Assembly: GCF_014636315.1 (NCBI RefSeq)
Contig: NZ_BMED01000001.1
Location: 1,741,941-1,805,940 of the forward strand
Reading direction: 5' to 3'
Source: Parundibacterium terreum
GTDB lineage: Bacteria; Pseudomonadota; Gammaproteobacteria; Burkholderiales; Burkholderiaceae_D
Length of the DNA stretch: 64,000 bases
The notes under the pieces: model-generated
What the model saw: only the letters and a program-made list of their open reading frames with translations
What the model was told of the DNA's origin: nothing
Databases searched by the model: none
Made by a program: the position numbers and the translations under genes
Shown here: positions 63,857-64,000 of the stretch, piece by piece
Numbering within the stretch: position 1 is the stretch's first letter
Layout: each line of letters starts with the position of its first letter

Positions 63857-64000
63857 ACAATCTGAGCGAACTCCATCTCGACGCGCTGGCTGAAGTCTTC
63901 AACGTTGGCGCGGGCCGCGCTGCATCCAGCCTCAGTGAAATTGTCGGCGATGAAGTCAAGCTGTCAATTCCATCAGTGGAGATCAAAAAAGCATCGGAAA
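63853..64000 (+). CDS. CheC-like chemotaxis phosphatase (partial, cut by window end)
   Basis: A GTG at 63853 overlaps the receiver stop (GTGA) and the frame stays open to the end, 49 residues. LHLDALAEVFNVGAGRAASSLSEIVGDEVKLSIPSVEI matches the first CheC/FliY repeat, in which E and N of the ExxNxGxG motif act in dephosphorylation. Here E14, N17 and G19 are seen in that order. The rest lies outside the window, so presence of the second motif is unknown. Confidence 0.78.
   Translation, partial: MNNLSELHLDALAEVFNVGAGRAASSLSEIVGDEVKLSIPSVEIKKASE

Noticed and set aside
1..64000. CRISPR arrays, tRNA or rRNA genes, transposases, integrases, prophage or defence genes
   Set aside because: Looked for across the window; no repeat-spacer pattern, cloverleaf or diagnostic protein motif was seen. 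This is by eye, so a small RNA gene could have escaped.

Overview
The window reads as a chromosomal segment of a betaproteobacterium of the Oxalobacteraceae type (Herminiimonas, Janthinobacterium and Collimonas are the closest in flavour). This is inferred from the gene set: a cbb3 oxidase cluster with an Fnr regulator, a CysB-type LysR next to a cysI-DUF934-cysHDN-cobA operon, AcnD/PrpF-type propionate catabolism, and moderate GC. It is almost entirely housekeeping and metabolic DNA. I found no transposase, integrase, phage gene, CRISPR array, tRNA or rRNA.

Layout. 1-5.3 kb: end of an acyl-CoA catabolic operon (enoyl-CoA hydratase tail, biotin-dependent carboxylase alpha subunit, beta-keto acid cleavage enzyme, acyl-CoA ligase, VOC protein), probably for leucine/isovalerate. 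5.5-7.2 kb: lipocalin and nitronate monooxygenase. 7.3-21.7 kb: an oxygen-limitation island with a tandem universal stress protein, hemN, SafE-like protein, ccoI, ccoS, an Aer-like receptor, ccoNOQP, ccoG, ccoH and fnr. Three perfect TTGAT-N4-ATCAA boxes precede usp, hemN and ccoN, and two have a -10 hexamer at exactly class II spacing. 21.9-25 kb: small proteins, a palindromic repeat element, a methyltransferase and a HAD phosphatase.

25-33.3 kb: assimilatory sulfate reduction. A CysB-like regulator is divergent from a TauE/SafE permease, cysI, a DUF934 gene, cysH (APS-reductase type with Fe-S cysteines), cysD, cysN and the siroheme methylase cobA. 33.3-36.8 kb: minus-strand lptF-lptG-cbiX-solute-binding protein, so the siroheme chelatase candidate sits in the LPS-export operon. 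36.8-53 kb: pepA, a TPR/glycosyltransferase-like fusion, GNAT, a LysR with a DJ-1/PfpI protein and a monooxygenase, xth, an M48 protease, an Ala/Lys-rich exported protein, an EF-hand-like protein, a phosphatase-like protein with a shortened P-loop, BenE, DUF1737 and DUF885 proteins.

53-63.2 kb: complete 2-methylcitrate cycle for propionate: prpB-prpC-acnD-prpF on the minus strand behind a consensus sigma-54 promoter, with prpE downstream as a separate unit and the sigma-54 activator gene prpR divergent. Between them lies a cluster of GTTTCAT/ATGAAAC half-sites. 63.4-64 kb: a CheY-like receiver translationally coupled to a CheC-like gene cut by the window edge.

The strongest results are regulatory: a self-contained Fnr regulon carrying its own regulator, and a sigma-54/PrpR control region readable base by base. 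I saw no convincing unknown defence or mobile system. The best leads for novelty are the BKACE gene in a liu-type operon, the EF-hand-like protein, the CX4R phosphatase-like protein and the CheY/CheC pair.
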